In this document: piece after piece, positions 1 to 4,966 of the stretch
Layout of the letters: every line of letters starts with the position of its first letter
How positions within the stretch are numbered: position 1 is the stretch's first letter
Assembly: GCA_002431905.1 (NCBI GenBank)
Contig: DJER01000020.1
Location: 1 to 7,862 of the forward strand
Direction: 5' to 3'
DNA from: Christensenella sp. UBA5893
Lineage (GTDB): Bacteria > Bacillota > Clostridia > Christensenellales > UBA1242
DNA: 7,862 bases
Made by a program: the position numbers and the translations under genes
Notes under the pieces: generated by a model
Database searches by the model: none
What the model was told of the DNA's origin: nothing
The model's input: only the letters and a program-made list of their open reading frames with translations

Positions 1-4
1 AACT

Positions 5-40
5 CTAACGTTATTTGTATAACTACTAACCTACGTTAGT
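5..40. repeat. Nested inverted repeats at left edge
   Basis: CTAACGT (5-11) is the inverse of ACGTTAG (33-39). Inside lie GTTAT (10-14) with ATAAC (19-23), and ACTAAC (25-30) with GTTAGT (35-40), so two alternative folds are possible: one outer stem or two tandem hairpins. They lie immediately after the stop codon of the small ORF at 36-167. There is no U-run, so a classical intrinsic terminator is not supported. They could be a 3' stabilising structure or a protein site, or chance in AT-rich DNA. Confidence 0.3.
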
Positions 41-167
41 TAATTATCTTTGTTAGATTTTGTCTGTACTCATAAACTTTTACTGACTCGTAATAGTTCT
101 TGTTGTACATTCTCAATTTTTGTTTTTTCAAATTGACAGATATACTTTGTGTTGTTATTCTAAACAT
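36..167 (-). CDS. Possible 43-residue small protein, unrecognised
   Basis: This ORF has an ATG start at 165-167 and a TAA stop at 36-38. AAAGG lies 4 bases upstream of the ATG, an acceptable though close Shine-Dalgarno. The product is basic and rich in Tyr, Lys and Asn (it begins MFRITTQSISVNLKK), with no membrane segment and no motif that I recognise. It lies about 70 bases downstream of the promoter candidate at 243-271 and its 5' stem-loop, so the arrangement would be promoter, structured leader, small ORF. In DNA this AT-rich an open stretch of 43 codons occurs by chance fairly easily, so the call is tentative. Confidence 0.22.
   Translation of the reverse strand: MFRITTQSISVNLKKQKLRMYNKNYYESVKVYEYRQNLTKIIN
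133..161 (+). promoter_or_regulatory. Candidate rightward promoter opposing 243-271
   Basis: TTGACA (133-138), a 17-base spacer and TATTCT (156-161), preceded by an extended-10 TGT (153-155). The predicted start is near 168. No plus-strand gene follows, so any transcript would be antisense to the hairpin region and then to the 3' end of the HAD gene. A perfect -35 box with correct spacing is notable, but the -10 box matches only 4 of 6 and promoter-like strings are common in AT-rich DNA. Confidence 0.28.
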
Positions 168-212
168 TTAACCTTTACTATTCTTGTACAATATTTAATT
201 TTTATGGTTCTT

Positions 213-236
213 GCTATCAGGCTTCTTCCTAACAGC
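213..236 (-). other. Stem-loop at predicted transcript 5' end
   Basis: On the minus strand GCTGTTAGG (236-228) pairs along its whole length with CCTGATAGC (221-213), giving 9 bp around the loop AAGAAG. Two of the pairs are G-U. On the plus strand those pairs would be A-C mismatches, which suggests that the structure serves minus-strand RNA. The predicted start of the promoter at 243-271 falls on base 236, the first base of the stem. A 5'-terminal hairpin may stabilise or regulate the RNA. It does not resemble any riboswitch or housekeeping RNA that I recognise. Confidence 0.4.
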
Positions 237-242
237 ATAAGA

Positions 243-271
243 ATACTAACATAATGAGTTTATAAAGTCAA
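243..271 (-). promoter_or_regulatory. Candidate leftward promoter with extended -10
   Basis: TTGACT (266-271), a 17-base spacer ending in TGT, then TAGTAT (243-248) on the minus strand. This gives 5 of 6 matches at -35, 4 of 6 at -10, and an extended-10 TGn. The predicted start is near 236, at the base of the stem-loop. It would drive the small ORF at 36-167 or a non-coding RNA. Confidence 0.4.
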
Positions 272-368
272 CAACTTTTTTAAGAAATTTCAACATTTTT
301 TGACTTTTTTGTCACAATCTGCAAACACCCCGCATAGTGTTAATTATTTACGCCCAAATTATGGACTA

Positions 369-1151
369 TTACTGGCATTTTAACATATTAAAAGCATTTA
401 TTATACCATTGTCATTTATGTCTGTTGTAACAAATTTTGCACACTTTTTGATATCATCGCAGGCATTCCCCATTGCAATTGAAATATCTGCAGTTGTAAG
501 CATTGGTAAATCATTTTGAGAATCGCCAATTGCAACAACAATGTAGTCTTTAAAATTCTTCTTAAAATATGTTACCACATTTGCCTTTGATGCGTTTTTG
601 TGGCTTATGTCTGTATAGTTTTGAGGCATTTCAAAAAAGTTTAGTTCAGAAAACTGCTTTTGGACATTTTCATCAACATAACCATCGGTTAAAATTTGTT
701 GAATTTTTCCACTTTGCAAGTCGTTTTTGTACTCTTCTTTTGAGCATTTTTCAGCAAAAAACTTTTTTGCAATTCCCCTTGCCTGATGATATGACTTTTG
801 TGCAATTGCTGTTTTGTATGACCAATATATATCGTTTTCATCCAAATATTTGACCAAATTTTTTACTGTTTCTTTTTGCAAATATTCAATGCTCTGCACA
901 ACATTAAGAGTTTTTGAATCGAATATATAATCACCCATAAGCACTGCATAGTAATCAAAAAGCCCTGAACCTTTTATGCTTGTTACGTCATTAAGAACCC
1001 TGCCGGTTGCAATAACAAAAATATGCTCCTTTTCTTTTAGGGCTTTTATCTTTTCCAAAATGTCGTTTTTTACCACTTTGGTTCCGTCTTGGACAAGTGT
1101 TCCGTCTGCATCAATTAAAAAAACATATTTATTGTCTTGTGATTTATCCAT
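369..1151 (-). CDS. Cof-type HAD-superfamily phosphatase (subfamily IIB)
   Basis: This is a cytosolic Mg-dependent phosphatase of the haloacid dehalogenase superfamily, 260 residues, a normal length for Cof/type IIB enzymes that act on sugar phosphates, nucleotides or cofactor phosphates. All four HAD motifs are visible: motif I DADGTL with nucleophile D14 and acid D16; motif II ATGR with T49; motif III lysine near K189 (NASKAN); and motif IV GDSQND with D210 and D214. The region between about 80 and 180 is the C2-type cap that sets substrate choice. D-A-D replaces the more usual D-x-D variants harmlessly. The start is the only Met ahead of motif I, 13 residues away, as usual. There is no Shine-Dalgarno; the promoter at 1159-1188 predicts a leaderless mRNA. 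It is a single gene, separated from the divIVA-like gene by a terminator. The family is secure; the substrate cannot be told. Confidence 0.93.
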   Translation of the reverse strand: MDKSQDNKYVFLIDADGTLVQDGTKVVKNDILEKIKALKEKEHIFVIATGRVLNDVTSIKGSGLFDYYAVLMGDYIFDSKTLNVVQSIEYLQKETVKNLVKYLDENDIYWSYKTAIAQKSYHQARGIAKKFFAEKCSKEEYKNDLQSGKIQQILTDGYVDENVQKQFSELNFFEMPQNYTDISHKNASKANVVTYFKKNFKDYIVVAIGDSQNDLPMLTTADISIAMGNACDDIKKCAKFVTTDINDNGIINAFNMLKCQ

Positions 1152-1158
1152 AATATGA

Positions 1159-1188
1159 AATATTGCACTTATTTTTGATTTTAGTCAA
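1159..1188 (-). promoter_or_regulatory. HAD phosphatase promoter, likely leaderless
   Basis: TTGACT (1183-1188), an 18-base spacer ending in TGC, and AATATT (1159-1164) on the minus strand. This is 5 of 6 at -35, 4 of 6 at -10, with an extended-10 TGn. The start should fall at about 1152, one base before the ATG at 1149-1151. No GGAG-like site exists upstream of the ATG, consistent with leaderless initiation. Confidence 0.5.
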
Positions 1189-1190
1189 GT

Positions 1191-1222
1191 AAATATAAAA
1201 AATACCACAATCTTGTGGTATT
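1191..1222 (-). terminator. Rho-independent terminator of lgt-divIVA operon
   Basis: A perfect inverted repeat, AATACCACAA (1201-1210) and TTGTGGTATT (1213-1222), is followed on the minus strand by a U-rich tail (TTTTTTATATTT, counting the last stem bases). The stem begins inside the stop codon of the DivIVA-like gene. It separates that operon from the HAD gene promoter just beyond. Confidence 0.85.
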
Positions 1223-2060
1223 ATTTTTTATCACTATCTTCGTTTGGGTCGAAGAAATCAAACGCCTTCATAATTTCATCCAAATCATCTTTTGGATTTA
1301 TTGCTTCTTTTAGGTCAAAGCCAGTTTCATTAACCTCTGGTATTGCACCAACTTTGGATGTTATTATGTTTGCATATGCGTTATTTTCTATTGAATCGTC
1401 TTCCAAAAACTTATCTGCCAAATCTTCGCCGTCTGTCATTTTTTCATTTAGTGAAGTGTTGCAAATAGGTTTTATTAGTGATGCTTTATCTTCTATTCTA
1501 TTCAATTCAGTTTGAGATGTCAGCATATCTTTTGAAAGTTGTTTTCTTTCAACTTTAACAGTTTTCACCGGTTCATCTTTTGGATAGGTGTTAAGTTTTT
1601 TGAGCAACAATCTTATCGTATCATTGTCAGTTTTTACCGGCGATGTGATTGAGCAAAGTTTGAAATCGTCTTTTAGTGTGTTTTTGATGTCATCCTTAAA
1701 CTTTGTTAAAAGTTGTTGGACATTTTCAACCTGTTCAATTTGTGGATATTTGTCTATGATTTCATCAAGCAACTTTTCCCACTTTGAATATAGCAAATTG
1801 AGTTGTTGAATTTTTAATTTGTATACATTATTTGAACTTTTTTCTATTTGCTTTGCTTTTTCAACTGCGGCAGTTAATGCAATTGAAATACTTTCATTTT
1901 TTTCTTTTATTTCATTTTTTTGACTTTGATAGAACTTTAGTTCGTTTTCTAGTTTTTGATTTTTTTGTTCCAAGTCATCTACTTTTGTAAGCAAATCTTT
2001 TATATACAATTCCACTTCTTTTCTATTGTATCCATTTTTTGCCACAGAAAAGTTAATCAT
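1221..2060 (-). CDS. DivIVA-domain coiled-coil protein
   Basis: A 279-residue cytoplasmic protein with a DivIVA-type N terminus: F4-x(6)-G10-Y11-N-R-K-E15-V16-x(3)-I20 matches the family pattern F-x-x-x-x-x-G-Y-x-x-x-E-V, which in DivIVA/GpsB proteins binds curved or septal membrane. A coiled coil follows at about residues 14-75, a second helical stretch at 80-130, then a polar, acidic, probably disordered tail. The last 30 residues regain order with DLDEIMKAFDFFD (259-271), which looks like a short binding motif. Members organise cell poles, septa or peptidoglycan synthesis; which of these applies here is not visible. AAGGAG lies 6 bases before the ATG, and the start overlaps the upstream stop as ATGA, so translation is probably coupled to the membrane protein gene. 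It is the last gene of the lgt operon. It is longer than classical DivIVA (about 160) or GpsB (about 100). Confidence 0.82.
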   Translation of the reverse strand: MINFSVAKNGYNRKEVELYIKDLLTKVDDLEQKNQKLENELKFYQSQKNEIKEKNESISIALTAAVEKAKQIEKSSNNVYKLKIQQLNLLYSKWEKLLDEIIDKYPQIEQVENVQQLLTKFKDDIKNTLKDDFKLCSITSPVKTDNDTIRLLLKKLNTYPKDEPVKTVKVERKQLSKDMLTSQTELNRIEDKASLIKPICNTSLNEKMTDGEDLADKFLEDDSIENNAYANIITSKVGAIPEVNETGFDLKEAINPKDDLDEIMKAFDFFDPNEDSDKK

Positions 2061-2542
2061 TTATTACTCCTTGTATTTATAAATATCCTTTTGGAAATAT
2101 TTGCCAATATAAATATAGCAAGACTTAATTCAATTAGCAAGAATTCCAACAAAGATATATACAATAATTTATATACAACTAATAATAACACTTCGAAAAG
2201 GCAAACAACAAACACTTTTAAGTGAAATTTTTGACGAAAAAAGGCAAAAACCCAAAAAGATGCAATGCCAATTATAAATATATATGTGGGATAATACATT
2301 TTTAAATTTAGGTTGTAGTAATTTATCAAAACCCCAAAAATGCCACAAAAGAAAAGCAATGAACCAACATACAAGCGTGAGTCTATTTTAAAAAAATACG
2401 CTCTTAAAAAACAAGGCACTGACAAAAATATCAGTGCCAAAGAAAACCAAATATTTTGCAATTTTGCAAATGTCAACAAAAGCAAATACAAAACAAGCAA
2501 AAAAATGTTAGTCCACTTTATTGTTTGAGTTATTTTCAACAC
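2057..2542 (-). CDS. Small polytopic membrane protein, unknown function
   Basis: About 161 residues, almost wholly hydrophobic, with five or six predicted membrane spans (roughly 11-29, 31-50, 58-77, 85-103, 108-126 and 130-148). Short positive loops and a basic end (SKRIFINTRSNK) suggest a cytoplasmic C terminus. I recognise no family. The start is non-ATG: AAAGGA (2548-2553) supports GTG at 2540-2542 (5-base spacing) or TTG at 2537-2539 (8-base spacing). Either start lies inside the 3' end of lgt, so the two genes overlap by about 32-35 bases. Its stop overlaps the ATG of the DivIVA-like gene (ATGA). Tight packing between lgt and divIVA implies co-expression and perhaps a membrane partner for the DivIVA-like protein, which is inference only. 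Confidence 0.8.
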   Translation of the reverse strand: MLKITQTIKWTNIFLLVLYLLLLTFAKLQNIWFSLALIFLSVPCFLRAYFFKIDSRLYVGSLLFFCGIFGVLINYYNLNLKMYYPTYIFIIGIASFWVFAFFRQKFHLKVFVVCLFEVLLLVVYKLLYISLLEFLLIELSLAIFILANISKRIFINTRSNK

Positions 2543-3299
2543 TTTTATCCTTTTTTGATTTAGTGTTGATAATAATTAGTAAAATTATACCCAAAATCAT
2601 AAGACCTAGGCTTAATAATTGAGATACTTTCATTCCCCCAATATACAAACTGTCGCCCCTAAACTGTTCTATTATACATCTAACACACCCATAAAAACAC
2701 AAATACATACATAAGATTGAACCATTTTCTTGTTTGTGTTTTAATATAAAGTATAGCAAAATGCCAAATATAATAAAGTCACATACACTTTCATAAAAGA
2801 AAGTTGAATAATGCCACACACCATTTATTTGCACTGAAAGCGGAAACCACATTGCACCCTCGTTTGTAACTTCAATGCCATAGCAACACCCACCAAAATA
2901 ACAGCCAATTCTTCCTATTGCCTGACCCAATATCAATCCAACGACTGCCAAATCGGCGACTTTGAGAAAGTTTTTTTTGTGTATAACACAATACAAAACA
3001 ACCCCCAAGCAACCACCAATAACACCGCCATATATTGCCATTCCGCCATTCCAGATTTCAAAAATCTCCCAAAATGTGAATGAATGGTCAGAAAAGATAA
3101 CATAATAAAGTCTTGCACCAATAATAGCAAGTGGTATTGCGTACAAAGCAACAAGATATATATCTTCTGGCTTCATTCCACGCTTTTTTGTTATTTTGCA
3201 AACGACAAAAATGGCAAGCAACATTCCAATTGCAATAAGCAAGCCATACATACTAAATCTTAAACCAAAAATATAAAAATTATTTTGCACTAAATTCAT
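2508..3299 (-). CDS. lgt: Prolipoprotein diacylglyceryl transferase Lgt
   Basis: Lgt is an integral membrane enzyme that moves diacylglycerol from phosphatidylglycerol to the lipobox cysteine of prelipoproteins, the first step of lipoprotein maturation. The 263-residue length and roughly seven membrane spans fit. Family landmarks in order: MYGLLIAIG (17-25), GGMAIYGGVIGG (85-96), the signature GQAIGRIG (125-132) with the essential arginine at 130, and R207-x(3)-E211-x(2)-R214 near the end. After GRIG the usual N-F is C-Y, followed by GGCCYG, a cysteine-rich variant I recall from other anaerobes. The loop residue often His in proteobacterial Lgt is Tyr 90. The tail (248-263) is a charged cytoplasmic extension overlapping the next gene. 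The ATG is the only start giving the normal N terminus; it has no Shine-Dalgarno, and the promoter position predicts a leaderless mRNA. Confidence 0.95.
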   Translation of the reverse strand: MNLVQNNFYIFGLRFSMYGLLIAIGMLLAIFVVCKITKKRGMKPEDIYLVALYAIPLAIIGARLYYVIFSDHSFTFWEIFEIWNGGMAIYGGVIGGCLGVVLYCVIHKKNFLKVADLAVVGLILGQAIGRIGCYFGGCCYGIEVTNEGAMWFPLSVQINGVWHYSTFFYESVCDFIIFGILLYFILKHKQENGSILCMYLCFYGCVRCIIEQFRGDSLYIGGMKVSQLLSLGLMILGIILLIIINTKSKKDKSVENNSNNKVD

Positions 3300-3305
3300 A
3301 ACAAC

Positions 3306-3333
3306 ATTATATTACATATTCTAAATTTGTCAA
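3306..3333 (-). promoter_or_regulatory. lgt operon promoter, predicted leaderless
   Basis: TTGACA (3328-3333), a 16-base spacer and TATAAT (3306-3311) on the minus strand: both hexamers are perfect consensus. Six bases after the -10 box the start falls on 3299, the A of the lgt ATG. This predicts transcription starting at the initiation codon itself. Confidence 0.8.
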
Positions 3334-3351
3334 ATAGTTTATTGTTGGCAT

Positions 3352-3383
3352 AAAAAAAGAGTTTTGAATATCAAAACTCTTTT
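3352..3383 (-). terminator. Terminator after 356-residue protein gene
   Basis: A 13-bp perfect stem (3355-3367 with 3371-3383, core GAGTTTTGA / TCAAAACTC) has a 3-base loop and is followed on the minus strand by seven U residues (3358-3352). It begins 7 bases past the stop codon. The plus-strand side also has T-runs (to about 3391), so it could stop transcription from either side, although no plus-strand gene is present here. It insulates lgt from the gene upstream. Confidence 0.9.
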
Positions 3384-3389
3384 GGTTTT

Positions 3390-4460
3390 TTAAAATTCTT
3401 TTTCGTCTTGGCTTATGTTTTCATTCTCTTTTGGAGTGTAAACATAAGTTTTGTGAGCATATGCTTTTGATGCTGATTTATACTCTTCTGGATTTGAAAT
3501 ATACCCATTGATCAAGTTAATTCTGTTGTCAAGGTCTTGTTCATTTTCGATTCTTAATTCTGAACTATCAGCAACTTTGCTTTCCTTTCCAAATTGTTTT
3601 CTCTTTAATACAATTGGGAAATTTTGAGTTGTGATATCACCTTTTTCAAGTTCTCTTTTTGCTTCTTTTAATAGAATCAACTCACAATGTTCCATATTGT
3701 CTACTGAATTTGATCTTGCAAATGTTTTTTGAATTCCGTCTTTAAAGTTCAAAGAAACTGAATAACCATAACTGTTTCTATCTTTAACTGAAATTCTGTT
3801 CATCAATGATTGTTTTGATTCAATAAAGCTTTCAAATTCATTTTTTGCTGAATTTGTTAAGCAAGAGATTTGATTTCTTGAATCTTGAATCTTTGCATCC
3901 TTTTCACCTGTGATTACAGACTTGTAAGAATATCTGCTTGACATTTGAGCAACTTCTGAATTGTCCAAAGTTTTGTCAATTTTGTTGATTCTTTTTTCAA
4001 GAGATTCTGCTTGTCTTGTTTTTCCTTGATTCATAAGCAAAGCACGTCTACCTTCAAGCATTCTTTTTTGTTCAAAAAGCCTTTGCGGATTATTCTTTGA
4101 ATATCCTTCATCATTCAATGGTCCCATCATATTGTTTGTAACCATTACTTCATTTGACTTTGTGATTGTGTTTGCAAGTTGTTTTGTGTTAACTTTTGAA
4201 GACTCTTTTTCAAGTTTGCTTTCAAGGATTTTTGCAGTTGCTTCTGTTTGTTGTTTTAACATTTTGTGTCTTATTCTTGCACTAACGCCACAAATTGTTC
4301 CTGTGGTTGTAAATAACCCAATTGCAGCCATTCCGCCCAGCAACGCAGCATCAAAGAATGTTGTTGTTGCTGCAAGTGCCATAAAGCATAAAGCAAAAGC
4401 GCCACAAGCCAATGTTGCTGATAATGCAATGGCTAACAAAATTTTTGTTCTTTTACGCAT
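3390..4460 (-). CDS. Membrane-anchored coiled protein, unknown function
   Basis: 356 residues, not recognised. The N terminus is RKRTK followed by two hydrophobic segments (about 7-31 and 38-60), giving a membrane hairpin with both ends probably cytoplasmic. The rest is soluble and polar: a helical, coiled-coil-prone part (64-90 and 125-165, rich in Lys, Glu, Gln and Arg), a linker, a possible small folded region (about 225-290, with YGYSVSLNFKDGIQKTF), and a charged tail ending DEKEF. No catalytic motif is visible. The ATG has GGAGG 9 bases upstream and a consensus promoter, which suggests strong expression. The gene is monocistronic, bounded by its own promoter and a strong terminator. Cys 19 after a short hydrophobic run is not a good lipobox, so lipoprotein status is unlikely. 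It may be a lineage-specific envelope or scaffold protein. Confidence 0.85.
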   Translation of the reverse strand: MRKRTKILLAIALSATLACGAFALCFMALAATTTFFDAALLGGMAAIGLFTTTGTICGVSARIRHKMLKQQTEATAKILESKLEKESSKVNTKQLANTITKSNEVMVTNNMMGPLNDEGYSKNNPQRLFEQKRMLEGRRALLMNQGKTRQAESLEKRINKIDKTLDNSEVAQMSSRYSYKSVITGEKDAKIQDSRNQISCLTNSAKNEFESFIESKQSLMNRISVKDRNSYGYSVSLNFKDGIQKTFARSNSVDNMEHCELILLKEAKRELEKGDITTQNFPIVLKRKQFGKESKVADSSELRIENEQDLDNRINLINGYISNPEEYKSASKAYAHKTYVYTPKENENISQDEKEF

Positions 4461-4494
4461 AAATCTTTGCCTCCATATGTTTATTTTCGCTTAT

Positions 4495-4523
4495 ATTATA
4501 ATATTCTAGCCCAGTAATGTCAA
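4495..4523 (-). promoter_or_regulatory. Consensus sigma-A promoter for 356-residue protein
   Basis: TTGACA (4518-4523), exactly 17 bases, then TATAAT (4495-4500) on the minus strand: a perfect consensus in both boxes and spacing. The predicted start near 4488 gives a leader of about 28 bases carrying GGAGG (4470-4474). The -35 box lies only 18 bases beyond the rsfS stop codon, with no terminator between, so some read-through from rsfS is possible. Confidence 0.88.
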
Positions 4524-4540
4524 TACCCCTTTTTCAAAAA

Positions 4541-4873
4541 TTATTGTATTATGTTCCCGGACTGCCACATTTTGTCAAGGTTAAATTTTTGTCTTGTTTC
4601 TTTTGTAAAAATATGAATGATTATATCTTTGAAATCAAGAACAATCCACTCTGCCTTATACAAACCATCTGTGTGAAAACACTCATAATTTTTTTTAAAT
4701 TCGTCCTTGAACATAAGTGTCAACTTTCTTGATGAGATTGCATCTTTGCCCGTTGCAACAATAATCTTTTTTGCATAATTACACTTGTCTTGCGTGTTAT
4801 ATAGTTCAATATTTTTTGCACCATTTTCCTGCAAAAATTCTACCATTTGTTGTGCAACATTGTTATAATCCAT
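4541..4873 (-). CDS. rsfS: Ribosome silencing factor RsfS
   Basis: RsfS (RsfA/Iojap/YbeB family) binds uL14 on the 50S subunit and blocks joining with 30S, lowering translation in starvation. The family pattern is present: a weakly conserved helical start, KKIIVATGKDAISSRKL (35-51, the usual I-A-T-G core), G70-L-Y-K-A-E-W-I-V-L-D80, then F-K-D-I-I-I-H87-I-F (81-89), R94, and the tail F97-N-L-D-K-M-W103. The length of 110 residues is typical. I chose the ATG at 4871-4873 because GGAG (4880-4883) sits 6 bases upstream; an in-frame TTG at 4885 would place this ribosome site inside the gene. A strong promoter precedes it. In many Bacillota rsfS follows nadD and yqeK downstream of obg-yhbY; here those two are absent and a divergent gene intervenes. 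Confidence 0.93.
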   Translation of the reverse strand: MDYNNVAQQMVEFLQENGAKNIELYNTQDKCNYAKKIIVATGKDAISSRKLTLMFKDEFKKNYECFHTDGLYKAEWIVLDFKDIIIHIFTKETRQKFNLDKMWQSGNIIQ

Positions 4874-4897
4874 AAATTTCTCCAATTTCTATTTTGT

Positions 4898-4926
4898 AGT
4901 ATAACAATTTTATACATAATAGTCAA
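4898..4926 (-). promoter_or_regulatory. rsfS promoter
   Basis: TTGACT (4921-4926), a 17-base spacer and TATACT (4898-4903) on the minus strand: 5 of 6 in both boxes with ideal spacing. The predicted start near 4891 gives a leader of about 18 bases containing GGAG. The promoter shares the short divergent region with the plus-strand membrane protein gene. Confidence 0.82.
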
Positions 4927-4948
4927 ATATATGTTTGTAATATATAAT
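4920..4948 (+). promoter_or_regulatory. Weak candidate promoter for nuclease-fold membrane protein
   Basis: A perfect -10 box TATAAT (4943-4948) lies 18 bases before the ATG at 4967. The -35 position at 17-base spacing (4920-4925, TAGTCA) is poor and overlaps the rsfS -35 box. If both are used, the two divergent promoters would compete for the same DNA. No Shine-Dalgarno follows. Confidence 0.35.
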
Positions 4949-4966
4949 TTGGTCAATAATTTATGT

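Larger units (their letters stand above)
1..368. other. Left-edge region without a convincing gene
   Basis: This very AT-rich stretch lies downstream of the HAD phosphatase gene and contains no recognisable protein or known RNA family. It holds a leftward promoter candidate (243-271), a stem-loop (213-236), a rightward promoter candidate (133-161), a possible 43-residue ORF (36-167) and inverted repeats (5-41). Just after the HAD stop codon there is a weak hairpin (AACAC 324-328 with GTGTT 337-341) with no U-run, so it is not a convincing terminator. Whether a further gene begins to the left cannot be seen. Confidence 0.6.

Noticed and set aside
222..236. Signal recognition particle RNA (GGAAG-like loop)
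   Set aside because: Only a short resemblance; the conserved SRP loop and surrounding helices are absent.
246..296. Amphipathic 16-residue peptide (begins MLKFLKKVVDF) as a small toxin
   Set aside because: No Shine-Dalgarno, very short, and the leftward promoter candidate lies inside it.
569..853. Plus-strand open frame opposite the HAD gene
   Set aside because: Antisense shadow of a gene with all four HAD motifs; no ribosome site or recognisable product.
4401..4460. Lipobox in the 356-residue protein (Cys 19)
   Set aside because: Positions -3 and -2 are Thr and Leu, which do not fit the lipobox pattern, and a second membrane span follows directly.
4874..4885. TTG start for rsfS adding four residues
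   Set aside because: The GGAG site would lie inside the gene; it is correctly spaced for the ATG at 4873.
4847..4966. Longer N terminus for the plus-strand membrane protein
   Set aside because: An ATG at 4847 would overlap the start, ribosome site and promoter of rsfS; the start at 4967 or 4931 is more economical.
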